NCBI GenBank assembly: GCA_002049455.2
Contig: KV919030.1
Span: forward strand, 45,192-109,191
Source of the DNA: Porphyra umbilicalis
Taxonomy: Eukaryota > Rhodophyta > Bangiophyceae > Bangiales > Bangiaceae
DNA length: 64,000 bases
Direction of reading: 5' to 3'
This document shows, in pieces, positions 20,356 through 31,269 of this stretch (the first letter of the stretch is position 1; each line of letters opens with the position of its first letter). The notes beneath the pieces are model-generated. The model worked only from the letters and a program-made list of their open reading frames with translations. It ran no database searches and had not been told where the DNA came from. The position numbers were made by a program, and so were the translations under genes.

Positions 20356-23300
20356 ATGGGGAGAGTAGATGGGAAAACGAGCGGGGGTGAAGGGTAGCGA
20401 CTGTAGATATGGGAGAAAACGCTGCCCACCTCCAATGAGGGTCTCGAATGATGCTCTACGCGAGGAGGAGCATGTCTCCAGCGCGACAGCCATCTTGCCA
20501 CGTCCAGTTGAAGACAGGCGGCCAGAAGGCCAGCGCCAGGGCACCACCAGCGGGCATCCCCACCCCTCCAGAGCACCTGCTCGCAGCTGCCGCGTCTGAA
20601 CACTGCTTGGCGTGAAAGCATCCAACAACTCAAGACGGTCCTTGGTTCGCGATACGTTGCTGGTCGTGTCGCCGAAACAGGCCTACACCAGTTGGTGCCC
20701 ACATGTTTGCCACGCCGGGCAGATGCCCACCAAGTGGATACCAGTGCACATCACCCGTCGTTAGCCATGCCGCCTACCCTCAACAACGCAACGCTCTCTC
20801 AGATATCCATGGGGCCATGTTGTTCTGAAAAGTGGGCCGACCGTGGAAGAAGCACTGGCAGATGTCAGCAGTGTCGCGGAGAAGATTTCAGATGCCGAGC
20901 GGGTGGGGCGTAGTACTGTAGCCGACGCTCTGGTCATGGAGGTCGTGTGCATCCTTGTCGACTGTTTGAGTGTCTTCGCTCAGTTTTTACCGAATGTCAT
21001 TGAGGATGAAGGCATTTTCGCGAAGCGTCGCTCCCAGGCAGAGGTGATTTTTATTTGATTATAATCATGGTGACATTAATGATTGTAATCAATTTAGATC
21101 ACGGGGCTGATGTTAATAATCACACCTCTGCTCCCAGCAGCACCAAATCCAGGAATTTTGCTGATTAAGCCCTCGAATTTTCGGAATGAGATTTATAATT
21201 GCTGTAGTTCGACATCCTTTGATCCTGGCGGCTCTAAATCGATCTCTCACCTTCACACCGAGACGGCCACTTTGTGGTCGGACTGCGGTCATATGGACCA
21301 ACGACGACGGTGCCACCGCACCGGCTACCGGTGCTTCGGCGACGGTGTCTTGCACGGAGGCTGCATCTTCGCTGTGGACGACGCGTTTGTATCCGCTTCA
21401 TTGCCTTACGGACCATGTGGGCATTTGCCTAATGTTGTTCACTTGTCCCGCGATGCAGGTATGTTCTTCGGCTTGAGTTGCCTCGGTTGGGAGTGGTGGC
21501 GCACACGGCTCTGTGGTGTCGTCTCCTCTCCCCCGCCCCCTTTCGCGCTCTTGCTTGGCGCTCCTCGTGCTGCCAGTGATGACATACATGCAATTTTAGG
21601 AAAAGCCGTATGAACGCGTCATCGCGGACTCCACCGCCGGCGGAACCCCCTGACCGCCCGCCGCGGCGGCGTGCTGCCTCCGCTGTTTGCATGGGTGATT
21701 TCCATCCCCTCCCCTCGGGGCGGGCGTGATGTTCCCTGTCCGGCAGAGGCCGCGCTGCGCTGTGAGTTGGCCAGGCCGTGTCCCTTAAGGGACAACGGCG
21801 GTGTTTGACGTCTTCGTGGGGCAGCTGTTTCGCTCAAGTGGTGCGACACCTTCGCGCTGCGACCGTCTGAGGTACATCTTTTCGAGCTGAGCACCAAACA
21901 GCGACTGTGAAGGAGGGCGCTGATGCGCATTGCGTTTGCGCGGTTGGGCGGCGATGTCTTCGAGACTGACGTGACTTGTGGACGTGCTGCTTTCCCGCGG
22001 TGTTTGTTCTAGTGTTGCACGATCCTCCTTGCCTCGGTGCATTGAGGAACAGGCTGAATAGTGTCTGAGCTACATCAGTCAGTCCCGCGTCTTTGAATGA
22101 TCGGCAAGGCCCTGGGCCAGGTTTGTGTTGCCTCTCCACTGTCCTCCGCGGAAGCGATGAGCGGGCGCGGTGTTTACTACGCCCGGCGCCCTATGCACGT
22201 GTGCTCGAGTATGTGGTGCTCCCTCTTCGCGTTCCGTGTCCCCGGGCGCCTCTGCGCGATACCTCTGTCGTTGTTCGTACCTGTAGCGCGACTTTCAGGC
22301 TGCGTCACCCGCTGAGGGTGTCATTGGCTGCCAGATGTTGTGCACGGGCAGTGACCGACAAAGCGAGCCTCGCATTGGAAAGGGAGCAGACAGCACGCAG
22401 TAAACAACAAGATCCACTGCACTTGCATGTCGCATTGGTTGTCGATCCATTCGGGGCATACTGAGGAGGATGCTTGCCCCCCATCAACTCAACACCTGAG
22501 TGAGCATCTTGTCGGCGACCATCCCTCAACTGTCCGCCACCCCCAGCACCAATTGGCTGCGGTGTCCACACCCTTGCTTGAGCGGATAGTGCTTGCTCGT
22601 CGACGGGCGCCCGCCACAGGCGTGTGCGCCGGCTGCGTGCAGTTGCACGAGCGCCAGCCACTGGCGTGCAGGCCGCCCGCGTGCAGCCAGCCAGCGGCGA
22701 GTGTGACTCCGGCTGCGTGCGGAAGGCAGGCGGCGTGTACGACGGACGCGCGCGGCCATGCGCGTACCATACGTGAGCGTGGCCCGGCACTTGTCGGCTT
22801 CCACGACTGTCAGTCTTGTTTTGCTCATACCTCGTCTCGTATCGTTGTCGGATATCTGTCGGATATGCCAGGATGAACTCGTTGCCCAACAGCACCCAGT
22901 CTTGAAAGAGCGTGGCAAGGACCAACAGGAAGAGTTCAATGAGGGAGGAGGGTTCCGGGGGGGGCATTGACATTGTAGACAGAGCGGTCCTCCGCTTGTC
23001 TGAGTGCCGCTACGCCGTCGTCGGTAGTGTGGAGACGAAGGCGTCGGCGCCCGACGCGCACGACTCCTCGGTTTGGGCCTGGCAACGCTGCCGTCTCGTA
23101 TCAAGTGTTGCACACCAGCGGGTGCCTGCCCTTTTGCAACATCCCTGTTGGCGTTTTTCACTTTCTTACGGCGGCCCCTCCACCATGGCAAGGTGAGCCA
23201 CCACCACCCACGACCTCCCGCCAAGCACAAGCGCGGCACGGCTGTGGCTACATGGCCAGGCTGACTGCAGTGACCTGGTCGCAGCTCTAGCCTGGGCCGT
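20356..23300. other. Intergenic, no credible gene
   Basis: Moderate-GC DNA with short ORFs on both strands and no recognisable domain. It contains an AT-rich MITE-like repeat (21038-21131). AATAAA occurs near 23313. Confidence 0.4.
21038..21131. mobile_element. 94-bp AT-rich MITE-like repeat, copy 2
   Basis: The ends GCAGAGGTG (21038-21046) and CACCTCTGC (21123-21131) are inverted repeats. The interior TGATTATAATCATGGTGACA and following bases parallel the copy at 9268-9345. Confidence 0.6.
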
Positions 23301-26300
23301 TGACAGCACCCAATAAAGACATGGACAATATTGCTATGCGCATCCTATTCCGTTGTAGCCACCCGGTCTTGCCCAGCGCTGCGCATTCCCAGACGTCGTC
23401 TAGACGACGGAGATGACTCTTTCGGACCGTCCGCTCCCACGTCTGGGCCACGTGTAACAGTGTTGGTACGCTTGCTTTGACCCGTACTTCCCGCCAAAGT
23501 AAAAATAGAAAAGGAGTCGGCCCCTCGGGGAAGGGCACTGACGACCCAATTCTGTGAACGAGACCGGTGGCACACGGCCAGATGAATTGTAAAGGGCCCC
23601 CCCGGTGGGCCGCTTCATGCTCTGCTGGCCGCGTGAGCCTCTGCTGGCCGCGTGAGCCCCACCACCACGACCACCACGACGGCGCGCAAGGGCCGGTCGC
23701 CACGGCCGCGCTCGTGGGGCCGCCTGAGGCGCCCACGCGGCCGGTCGCCGCGGCACCATCGTCGTCGGTACTCGGCTTGTTACCACGGCTCTCGGCCGGG
23801 ATCCGTGGCGGTCCCTGCCCTCGGCACGCGGTGTTGCAACTGGGCGGTTGTGGCCGTTTGAGGGAGGGGGGGGGGGGGGGTCCCTCGGGCCGTCGACAAC
23901 TCTCGGTCGCTGTTGCACGGCGGTTGCCAGCGGGCGAGAGCGCCAGGCAGGCGCCACCACCAGGCGCACCCGCCCCCACCCCTCCAATTCGATGCGTGCG
24001 CTGCCGGCAGCGGCGGCGGCGGCCGCTGCCGCCCCCGTCGCTGCCAATGGTGGCGGGTGGGCGCACCCCCCGCGAGGGGAAGAATGCAACCCCGGCCGGC
24101 GGCAAAGGGCGGCCACCCGCCGCCCACGTGCCGGGTGCCGGAGGGGGGGCGGGGGGGGTGGCTGCCCCGTGTGCTCCGGGCGTGGGACCCAAATCAGGCC
24201 CCGTGCTGGCATTGCCTTGCCCCCGTCGGCCGCCGGCCGCGCCGCCCCTCCCCCCCTCCCGACACCCCCGGTGGGTCGCCCGGCGCTGCCGCGGTGGCGC
24301 CACGCCGCGGAGGGCCGTCCCAGACCCCGAGCGCCGTCGGGCCGGCGAGTCGCGACCACACGCAGGTGCGGGGGGGGGGGGGGGGGGGGCTGCACCTGCC
24401 ATCGACAGGCGGACAGGAGAGGGGGCGGATGAAGGTGCGGCACGACCCCCCCGCGTTTTTCCTCTCGCTCCCTCGCAGCTCATTCCCGTTTGCAACTCGC
24501 ACGTCCCCCGCGAGCAGCGGGCGTGGCGGCGGGCAGGGACGCCCTCGCCCCGAGGACGTGGTGGCGGCAGCAGAGGCATCTGCCCGCCCCGCCCCACCCC
24601 CCCCTCCCCCGCCCTCCCCGGGCGTGGCGCGCCGTGATGATGCCGCCACCCTGTGGCGATGGTGCGTGGCAGGGGTTGGGGGAGAAGGTTGTGGAGCGGC
24701 GCCCATGCGGCGCCGCCCGCCCCACGGCGCGGCGGCAGGCGTTGCGGTCGCGCCGCCAGCGCATTCAGCGGCGGCCACGCGGGGGCTCAGGGGGAGGCGA
24801 CCGCCACCGGGAAGAGCCGTGGGCGGCCGGGGGGGGGGGCAGGCAGACCTTGCGTGCTGGTGGGCGCCGCCCCCACCCCCCACCCCACCTCCCGTCGTTA
24901 GCTGGCCGTCGACCGCCGAGGTGCGTGTGACGGTCAATCCGCCACCGCCACCGGCGGCGGGCCGTCGGGTAGCGGCCGCCGGGCGTGGACCTGGACGGCT
25001 TGGGAGGGTGGGCCGGCGGGGTGGGGGGTGTGCCTGCCGGCCCGGCTGGTGAGGGGGGGGTGCCGGCTGCCTCCAAGTGCACGCACCCGCACTGCGTGCC
25101 GCCTTTGACCGGCAGTGGCGGCTGCCCGCGGGCCGTCGGCGCCGCGCTTTGCACAGCCAGGGGGCTGAGGCCGACCGTCACGCTGGCGTGGCGGCCGGCA
25201 TGCCGGCCGCCCGAGTGGCCGGGCGCCCCCACCAGGACGGAGGAGAGGGGCGGTGCCCGCGGGAGGCGGCAGGGGCAGGCCAACCGCGCCCGGAACTCTC
25301 GGGCGGGCGGCGGGCGGGGGGGCGGCCCGGCGGGCGGTGTTGCTGGCGCAGGCTGCCTCTGGCCGTCATTTGTGCCGACCACCGTGGCGTGCAGCAAAGG
25401 GTGCGCCGGGGGGCGGGTGTGGGAGGTGTTGGGGGGGAGGCGGGACGGCAGCCGTTGCGACCGTGCCCGTCAGTGAGGGCACTCGCTTCCGCACCCTCCG
25501 GTGGGGTGACCACTACTGAGGCGCGCCGCCCTCGGTGGCGGTCGCGGACGTGCCGGCGGGCGTGCCGACCACAGGGTGGGAGGGCGGGGGGGGGCGTCGC
25601 CTGCCGCTGCACTTTTCGGACGCCGGCCGCTTGTTGCGGGAGTGGGACACGGCGGGAGGGAGCCGGTCGGGGAGGGCGCCATATTTCCGTAGCCGTGTTG
25701 GCTCCGCGCGTCGGCGTCAGACAGGAGAGACGTGCAGCGCCGCCGCCGCCGACGCGCCTGCCAACGCGTGCTGGGACGTGCGGGAGGTGAGGAGGGACGG
25801 CCCCTGTGCTTTCCCGCCGGAGAGGCTGGCCGGTCGCCCCTGCCGCACCCCACGCAGCGCGCGTGTCATTAAGGGGAGGGGTGGGGGGTAGCACCAACGG
25901 CATTGCCACACGGGGTTGGGGGAGGAGCGCAACGCTGCTGGTGGCGGCGTCTGCACCCCTGCGCGCCGCCACCCGACGGCGGGGCGGACAAACTCGCGGG
26001 CGCGGCGCACGCCGCGCGCCGCGCGCGCCGGCGACGGCGATCCCGTGACCACCGTGGCGGTACCGGTGGGGGCCCCGCGGGGGTGCTCGACGCGGAGCGC
26101 CCGACCGACGCCCGCCGCCGCCGCTCGCCCTCTCCCCTCCCTCACGCGCCTCCGCCATAGCCGTTGCGTTTTCTTTTGACAGCCGGTCGGTCAGACGGCG
26201 TGGCGGCCACGGGGGCAACGGCGCGGGTCGGACGGCGGTGCCGGCGGCGGCGGACGGCGCGTCGGCGGCGCGTGTGGGGGCGGTCGGTTGGGCGCCCGTC

Positions 26301-26342
26301 TCCCCTCCGCGCCGCTACTTGCCGGCCCGCACCGCACCCACC
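23300..26342. other. Very GC-rich low-complexity stretch, no credible gene
   Basis: Several frames of 200-430 codons are open on both strands at once, as expected from stop-poor GC-rich DNA. All read as Pro/Arg/Gly/Ala mixtures without domains. Long G or C runs occur (near 23867 and 24369). A perfect 19-bp tandem duplication (TCTGCTGGCCGCGTGAGCC) lies at 23621-23658. Confidence 0.4.
23621..23658. repeat. Perfect 19-bp tandem duplication
   Basis: TCTGCTGGCCGCGTGAGCC occurs at 23621-23639 and again at 23640-23658. Confidence 0.9.
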
Positions 26343-27389
26343 ATGGGTGCGGCGGACGGCACCGCAGGGGCGGTGGACGAGCGCGTGTGGATGGCTACGG
26401 GTGGGCACGGGGAGTGGCCTTGGGGCGGCAGCGGCGGCGGCGGCGGCGGCGACAGCGGCAGCGGCAGCGGCGGCGACGGTATTGCGTTGCGCGAACGGGA
26501 CGGCGCGGAGCGGGGCGTGAAGCGGGGAAATAGCGACGCCGAGGAGGAAGCCACCGGTGCCCCCCCGCCGGGCGCAAGGAGACGGCCAGCGAGCGACTGG
26601 TGGGCGCCCGCCGCGCTACCGCCGGCGGGTGGCGGCGAAGCCACCCTCGCCGGCGCGATGATGATGGAGGACGACGCGGAGCCGCCGGCGGCGACCACGA
26701 CGGGCGGCGGACGTCCGCGAACCGGGCCACCACCACGGCCGCTCCCGCTGCCGGGCGGGCCCGCTCGTGTGGTGGCAGCCAGCGGGCCACCCGCCCACAT
26801 GGACGCGCTGCCGCCGCTACCGTCGGGCGGTGGGGGACACCCCGGCGCGGGCGCCGTCGGGCCGACCGCCTGGTCGGGTCCGCGCCCCTCCCCGTGGTCG
26901 GCGTCGGTTTCGGCCACGCCCGTCGCCGGGCTGGGTGTCGACGCGGCCGCCGCCGCCACTTTGGCGGGGGACGCCACCCAAGTGCCAACAATACGCGCCG
27001 GGGGGGACACGGGCTGGGCCCCAAACGCCCGCGGTATGCCGCCGCCGTCCAGGGTCGGTGTCGACAGGGGCGGTTACCCAGATGCCGTCGTCGGTGCCAG
27101 CACGGCGTCTGCCGTCGCCGCGCGGGAGCCCCGGTGGTGGCCGACGGTGGCGGGCGGCGCCGCCGCCAGAGGTGGCGGCGCGGGCAGCTACGGTCAAGCA
27201 CCACAAGCGCCGCCGCCGCCACCGTCGGCGGGGGACACCACCGCCACCGCCGATGCCATTGCCGCCGCTGCCGCCGCCGGGGAGCGGCGGTCGACGGCGC
27301 CCGCCGCCGCGACGGTGCCGTCGCCCGAGACAGAGGCGATGGAGGTGGCGCTCGCGCGCCTCCTCTCGTGGCACACGACCCAAAACGAC

Positions 27390-27421
<32 letters not shown>

Positions 27422-28184
27422 AAAGCTGCCGCCCTCACCGCTGGCGCCGCCGCTGGCGCCGGGGAGCGCCCTCAGCAGGATCTCGCCGGCCACGTCGCCA
27501 ACCTCTGACGCGGGTGGCAGCGACGGGCTGCCGTCGCCCCCGGCCGCCGACGGGCCGGGCGGCCCGTCGCCCGTCGCCCCGCCGCCCGCGTCGCCGGCGG
27601 GCGGCGACGGCGGTGGCGACGGGGCGCCCGGCTCCCCCCCCGCCGCGTCGGACATGGCGTCGATCTTTTTTTCGCTGGTCAAACCGTCCGTCTCCGTCGC
27701 CTTTTACGTGGCCCGCCTGCTGCGCTACGTCCACGTGTCCCCGTCGGTCTTTATCGTCGCCCTCGTCTACCTCGACCGCCTCGGCGCGGGGGACGCGCGG
27801 CTGCTGCTGACGCCCCTCAACATGCACCGGCTGTTGCTCGCGGCGGTGACGCTCGCGTCCAAGTTTGTGGAAGACCGGGCGCACCGCAACAGCTGGCTCG
27901 CCCGCGTCGGCGGCATCCCCTCCCAGACGGAAATGAACCGCCTGGAAGTCGAGACGCTCCGCCGCCTCGACTGGCGGCTGGCGGTGAGCCCCGACGTGTT
28001 TGACATGTACCGCCGCAACTTGGCGCTGTGGGCGGCCGCGTCGGACATTGAGTTGCCGGCTGGCGCCGGGGGGCGGGCGCCCGCCGCCCGCGCCGCCTCG
28101 CCGGCCGAGTATGCCCGCGGGGAGGCGGCGGCGGGCCGCGCCGCGTCGGCCACCGGTGGCGGCGGCGGCGCGGGCGCGGGACCG

Positions 28185-28216
<32 letters not shown>

Positions 28217-28454
28217 GGACGCCTGGTGGGCTGCCCAATCGCCGTCGGCGGCGGGTGGCTGGGCGGCTGGTGCCGATGCGCGGGGCCACGGGTGGGGCGC
28301 CGCCGCCCCGGCGGGTGGCGGCGCGCCCGCGCCCAGTGGCGGCGGCGGGGGCGGCTACCATTCCGGTGGCGCCGCCGCGGCGGCGAGTGCCGCGGCCGCC
28401 TCGGCTGCCGCCGCGGGCGCCTACCACGGGTATGGGGGTGGCGGGCATGGCCCC

Positions 28455-28496
<42 letters not shown>

Positions 28497-28652
28497 AGCG
28501 CTGCAGGCGGCGACGCCATGGCGTCGACGCCGCCCGCCTACTATTGGGAGGGCGGCGGGGGGGCAGGTGGCGGCGGCGACAGCTCCGCGTCAGAGGCGTA
28601 CGACTTGGCGGACTTTAGTTCCCCCGTGTCGACGACGCTGCTGCCGCTGTGA
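26343..28652 (+). CDS. Pho80-like (P/U-type) cyclin with long low-complexity arms
   Basis: Pho80-type cyclins bind and activate a cyclin-dependent kinase, in yeast and plants linked to phosphate and nutrient signalling. The single exon gives 769 aa from an ATG in good context (CCCACCATGG). The cyclin box spans about residues 438-560: SIFFSLVKPSVSVAFYVARL, then VSPSVFIVALVYLDRL, LTPLNMHRLLLAAVTLASKF, GGIPSQTEMNRLEVETL and WRLAVSPDVFDMY. This is the classical order for the family. The N-terminal 430 and C-terminal 200 residues are Ala/Gly/Pro-rich low complexity with Gly runs, and they make the protein two to four times the usual length. The arms contain many trinucleotide repeats, so their length may be unstable. 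The partner kinase is not in the window. Confidence 0.88.
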
Positions 28653-29242
28653 GGCGGGGCGGGGGCGGGTGGGTGGGGGGCGGGGAGGGCGGCAATCCTT
28701 TTGTTGTGTCGAGCACAGCACGATACATACGCAACACGGCACAAACGTGACGAACAGGCTGCTCGGTGTGCCGCCCGCCGTGCATCCCCGTGGGGCGGCA
28801 CCAGCGCATCCGCCCAGTGGCAAGACAGCTCCCTGAAACGCTGGCGCTCGTAGGATGCCATCTGGGGAGGCGCGCACGGCGGTGGAGCCAGCAGGCGATT
28901 GCAGGTCAACCCCGCGCGGCGAGGCCGCCCCATCCTTGACCGACTGCCCTCAAAGGGGACGCCCCGCACTCAGTAAGAAGCTTGCATAACCCCAACCCCG
29001 CCTACCCGTCGCGCACGCATGGAAAGAAATAACTGGGCCGCATCCACACAACCGGCGTCACCGCAGACCGCCGCCCGGTCGGTGACGGTTGCCGACGTCA
29101 AGGTGACGCCGCCCTGCGCGCACGTGCGCGCCTCGGCGGCCCACAAATCGGCGCGGGACCCTCTAGTAGCGCCACCCTCACCGCCACCCTCCGCACCCAA
29201 TAGTAGCGCAACGTGCCGAACTACCGCATCTACGCACCGACC
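28653..29242. other. Intergenic, no gene seen
   Basis: Region between the cyclin gene and the 162-bp tandem repeat. Short ORFs only. Confidence 0.4.
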
Positions 29243-29566
29243 ATGGCCCCAGCAGGCTCACGGCCCGCCCACACGCCTGCAGAGGTCCGACCGACCCCGA
29301 CCCGGCCGGCACCAGGCGCCGCTCAGCGCCACGCGTTGTCCCCCCATCCCCCCCCTCACCCCCACCCGCCAGTGCGCAGCGGCCGTCACTCCGTCTTGGC
29401 GCCCATGGCCCCAGCAGGCTCACGGCCCGCCCACACGCCTGCAGAGGTCCGACCGACCCCGACCCGGCCGGCACTAGGCGGCGCTCAGCGCCACGCGTTG
29501 TCCCCCCATTCCCCCCCCCCACCCCCACCCGCCAGTGCACAGCGGCCGTCACTCCGTCTTGGCCGC
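29243..29566. repeat. About 162-bp tandem duplication covering a gene's stop codon
   Basis: Copy 1 starts at 29243 and copy 2 at 29405 (both at ATGGCCCCAGCAGGCTCACG). They are near-identical apart from a few substitutions and a C-run length change. The stop codon and last codons (AKTE) of the minus-strand gene ending at 29549 lie in copy 2; the matching TGA and Lys-Thr-Glu codons recur in copy 1 at about 29386. Confidence 0.9.
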
Positions 29567-30224
29567 CGCCCCCGTGTCCCCCGCCTCGGCCGCCCCGTCA
29601 CACCCCCCCGTGCGGCAGCGGATGACGCCAAACACCGCCCCCGCGTCGGCGGCAGCGGCCGCCGCAAGCACCCGCGTGAGCCCCTCCCCCGTTGAGCCGA
29701 CGACGCCCAACGCGACGACCGCGTCCAACCACCGCACGTGCGCGGCGTCGACGGAAAAGGTCACGTCCACCGGCGGCGCCGCGCCGTCGGCCTCGTCCAC
29801 GGCGGCGGGGGGGACGGAGAAGACCGCGTCGCCGCCGTCCCGGCGCGCCCACTCGAGGGCGACGCGCACGACCTTGTCGGGGGCGAGGCCGGTCGCCCGC
29901 GCCTGCGCCGCCACCCACCCCGTGAGGCGGCGCGGCAGCGCCGCGCCGAGCGGCGCCTTGGCCCGCGCCCCGCCGCCGGCGGGCGGCGGCACGACGGGCG
30001 TCGGCGCGCGGGGGGGGGAGTGCCAGACGAGTCGGGGGGGGTCGACGACGCCCCGTCCTCGGTGGAGGGGGGGGGGAGCCCCCCGCCGCCGCGCCCGCCG
30101 CGGGCGCGAGGCGCCCCGCCCACGAGTAGGCGGCGTAGGCGGTGGCGGCGCCGGCGACAAAGGAGACGGCGGCAACGACGAGTTTGGGGTTGCGCCCCAG
30201 CTCCGCGGGCAGGTACCGCTCCAT
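29549..30224 (-). CDS. Small membrane-anchored protein with two ribbon-helix-helix-like segments
   Basis: I do not recognise the family. Start ATG at 30224 gives MERYLPAELGRNPKLVVAAV followed by a transmembrane helix (VSFVAGAATAYAAYSWAG), then a Pro/Ser linker. The linker crosses three frames, with changes at a 10-G run (30067-30076) and a 9-G run (30010-30018). Read this way it continues smoothly as STEDGASSTPPDSSGTPPP and RAPTPVVPPPAGGG. The C-terminal 110 residues hold ALPRRLTGWVAAQARATGL with a second helix, and later VDVTFSVDAAHVRWLDAVVA with a second helix. Each looks like a strand-helix-helix of the RHH type. Total about 225 aa. The stop lies inside a tandem repeat. Function unknown; the RHH comparison is inference from pattern only. 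Confidence 0.55.
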
Positions 30225-31269
30225 GGCGAGGGGGGGGTGGAGGGCGGGGGGGTCGGCGTGACTGGGGGGGTGGGCACCAACAGCAAAGGGGATGGGGGGG
30301 GGGGTGGGGCGCGGAGGCGATGAGCCACAGCCGTGCGGCGGCGAAACCGGCGAGCCGTCGACGCGAGCAGAGGCCGCTCCACCACGGCTGCCACTTGTTT
30401 GCAGGCCCAACAAAATTTCGCGCGTGCCGAGCCCGCTGTAATGCTCGCCTAGCTGTTGAGCCAATCGTGTGCAGGCGTGACTCGATCCGGGCGCGGGCGC
30501 CGCCGCGCCATCGGCGGCGACGGCCGCAAGATTGACCCGGCCCCCCCCCCCCCTCACCAGAAAAGGCGCGCGCCGCGACGCCCCGCCGCCCACAACACTC
30601 TTTCCGTTCAACTCCCCGCCACCACCCCCCCCCCCCCCCGACCCCCACGCGGGCGGGTCTGCAGGACGGCCGGCCTGCGCGCGCGCTCTCCCGCGCGAGT
30701 CCAGACGCGGGCGCCGTGGCCTTGTTTCGGCGCGGGGCCCGCCGCGGCCCGCGCGCGCGGCGGCAGCGGCTCGACAGACGTCCCCGGGCGGCCCCCCGCC
30801 CTCCCCAGACTGACCTGGTCGGCGGCGAGCGCGCCCCCCCCCGCGGCTACGACGCACCTGCGCGGCACGCGCTGGGTGCCGTGCGTTGCCGCCCCCGTCG
30901 CGTCGTCGACGCCAGCCGCCGCCGCCAGTGGGGTGCTGCCGAGCCGCCAGGGCGCGTTGGGCGCTTCCCCCCCCGCTGGGTGTTTGGACCCCCCCTCCCC
31001 TCCCTCAAGGCCTGTCGGCGGTGCTCTCCTCTGCTGTGGACCGCCGGTGTCTGGCGGCGTTTGCTCGGTGGTGCCGTCGGTACGCCCGTTGCTCCTCACG
31101 GGCGGACGCGCGGGCCGCCTGCCATTGCCGCCGTTTCTGGGACCCGCGTTGCCAGACGGGTCCCCCGCGTGCTTCGACGTCGTGTCAAAGGCGGCGGGTG
31201 CGCGTGATCCCTGTGGCGGTGCCGCCCGATCTGTTGCCCCGTGGGCGGGAGCTGCAGCTGGTCGGCGCG
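30225..31269. other. Intergenic between divergent genes
   Basis: This is the shared upstream region of the minus-strand small membrane protein and the plus-strand PWWP gene. It has overlapping open frames on both strands (Arg/Pro/Gly-rich) but no domain. C runs occur near 30541 and 30627. Confidence 0.4.

Noticed and set aside
23287..26160. ORFs of 200-436 codons on both strands
   Set aside because: Overlapping stop-poor frames with no domain or start context; composition follows GC bias.
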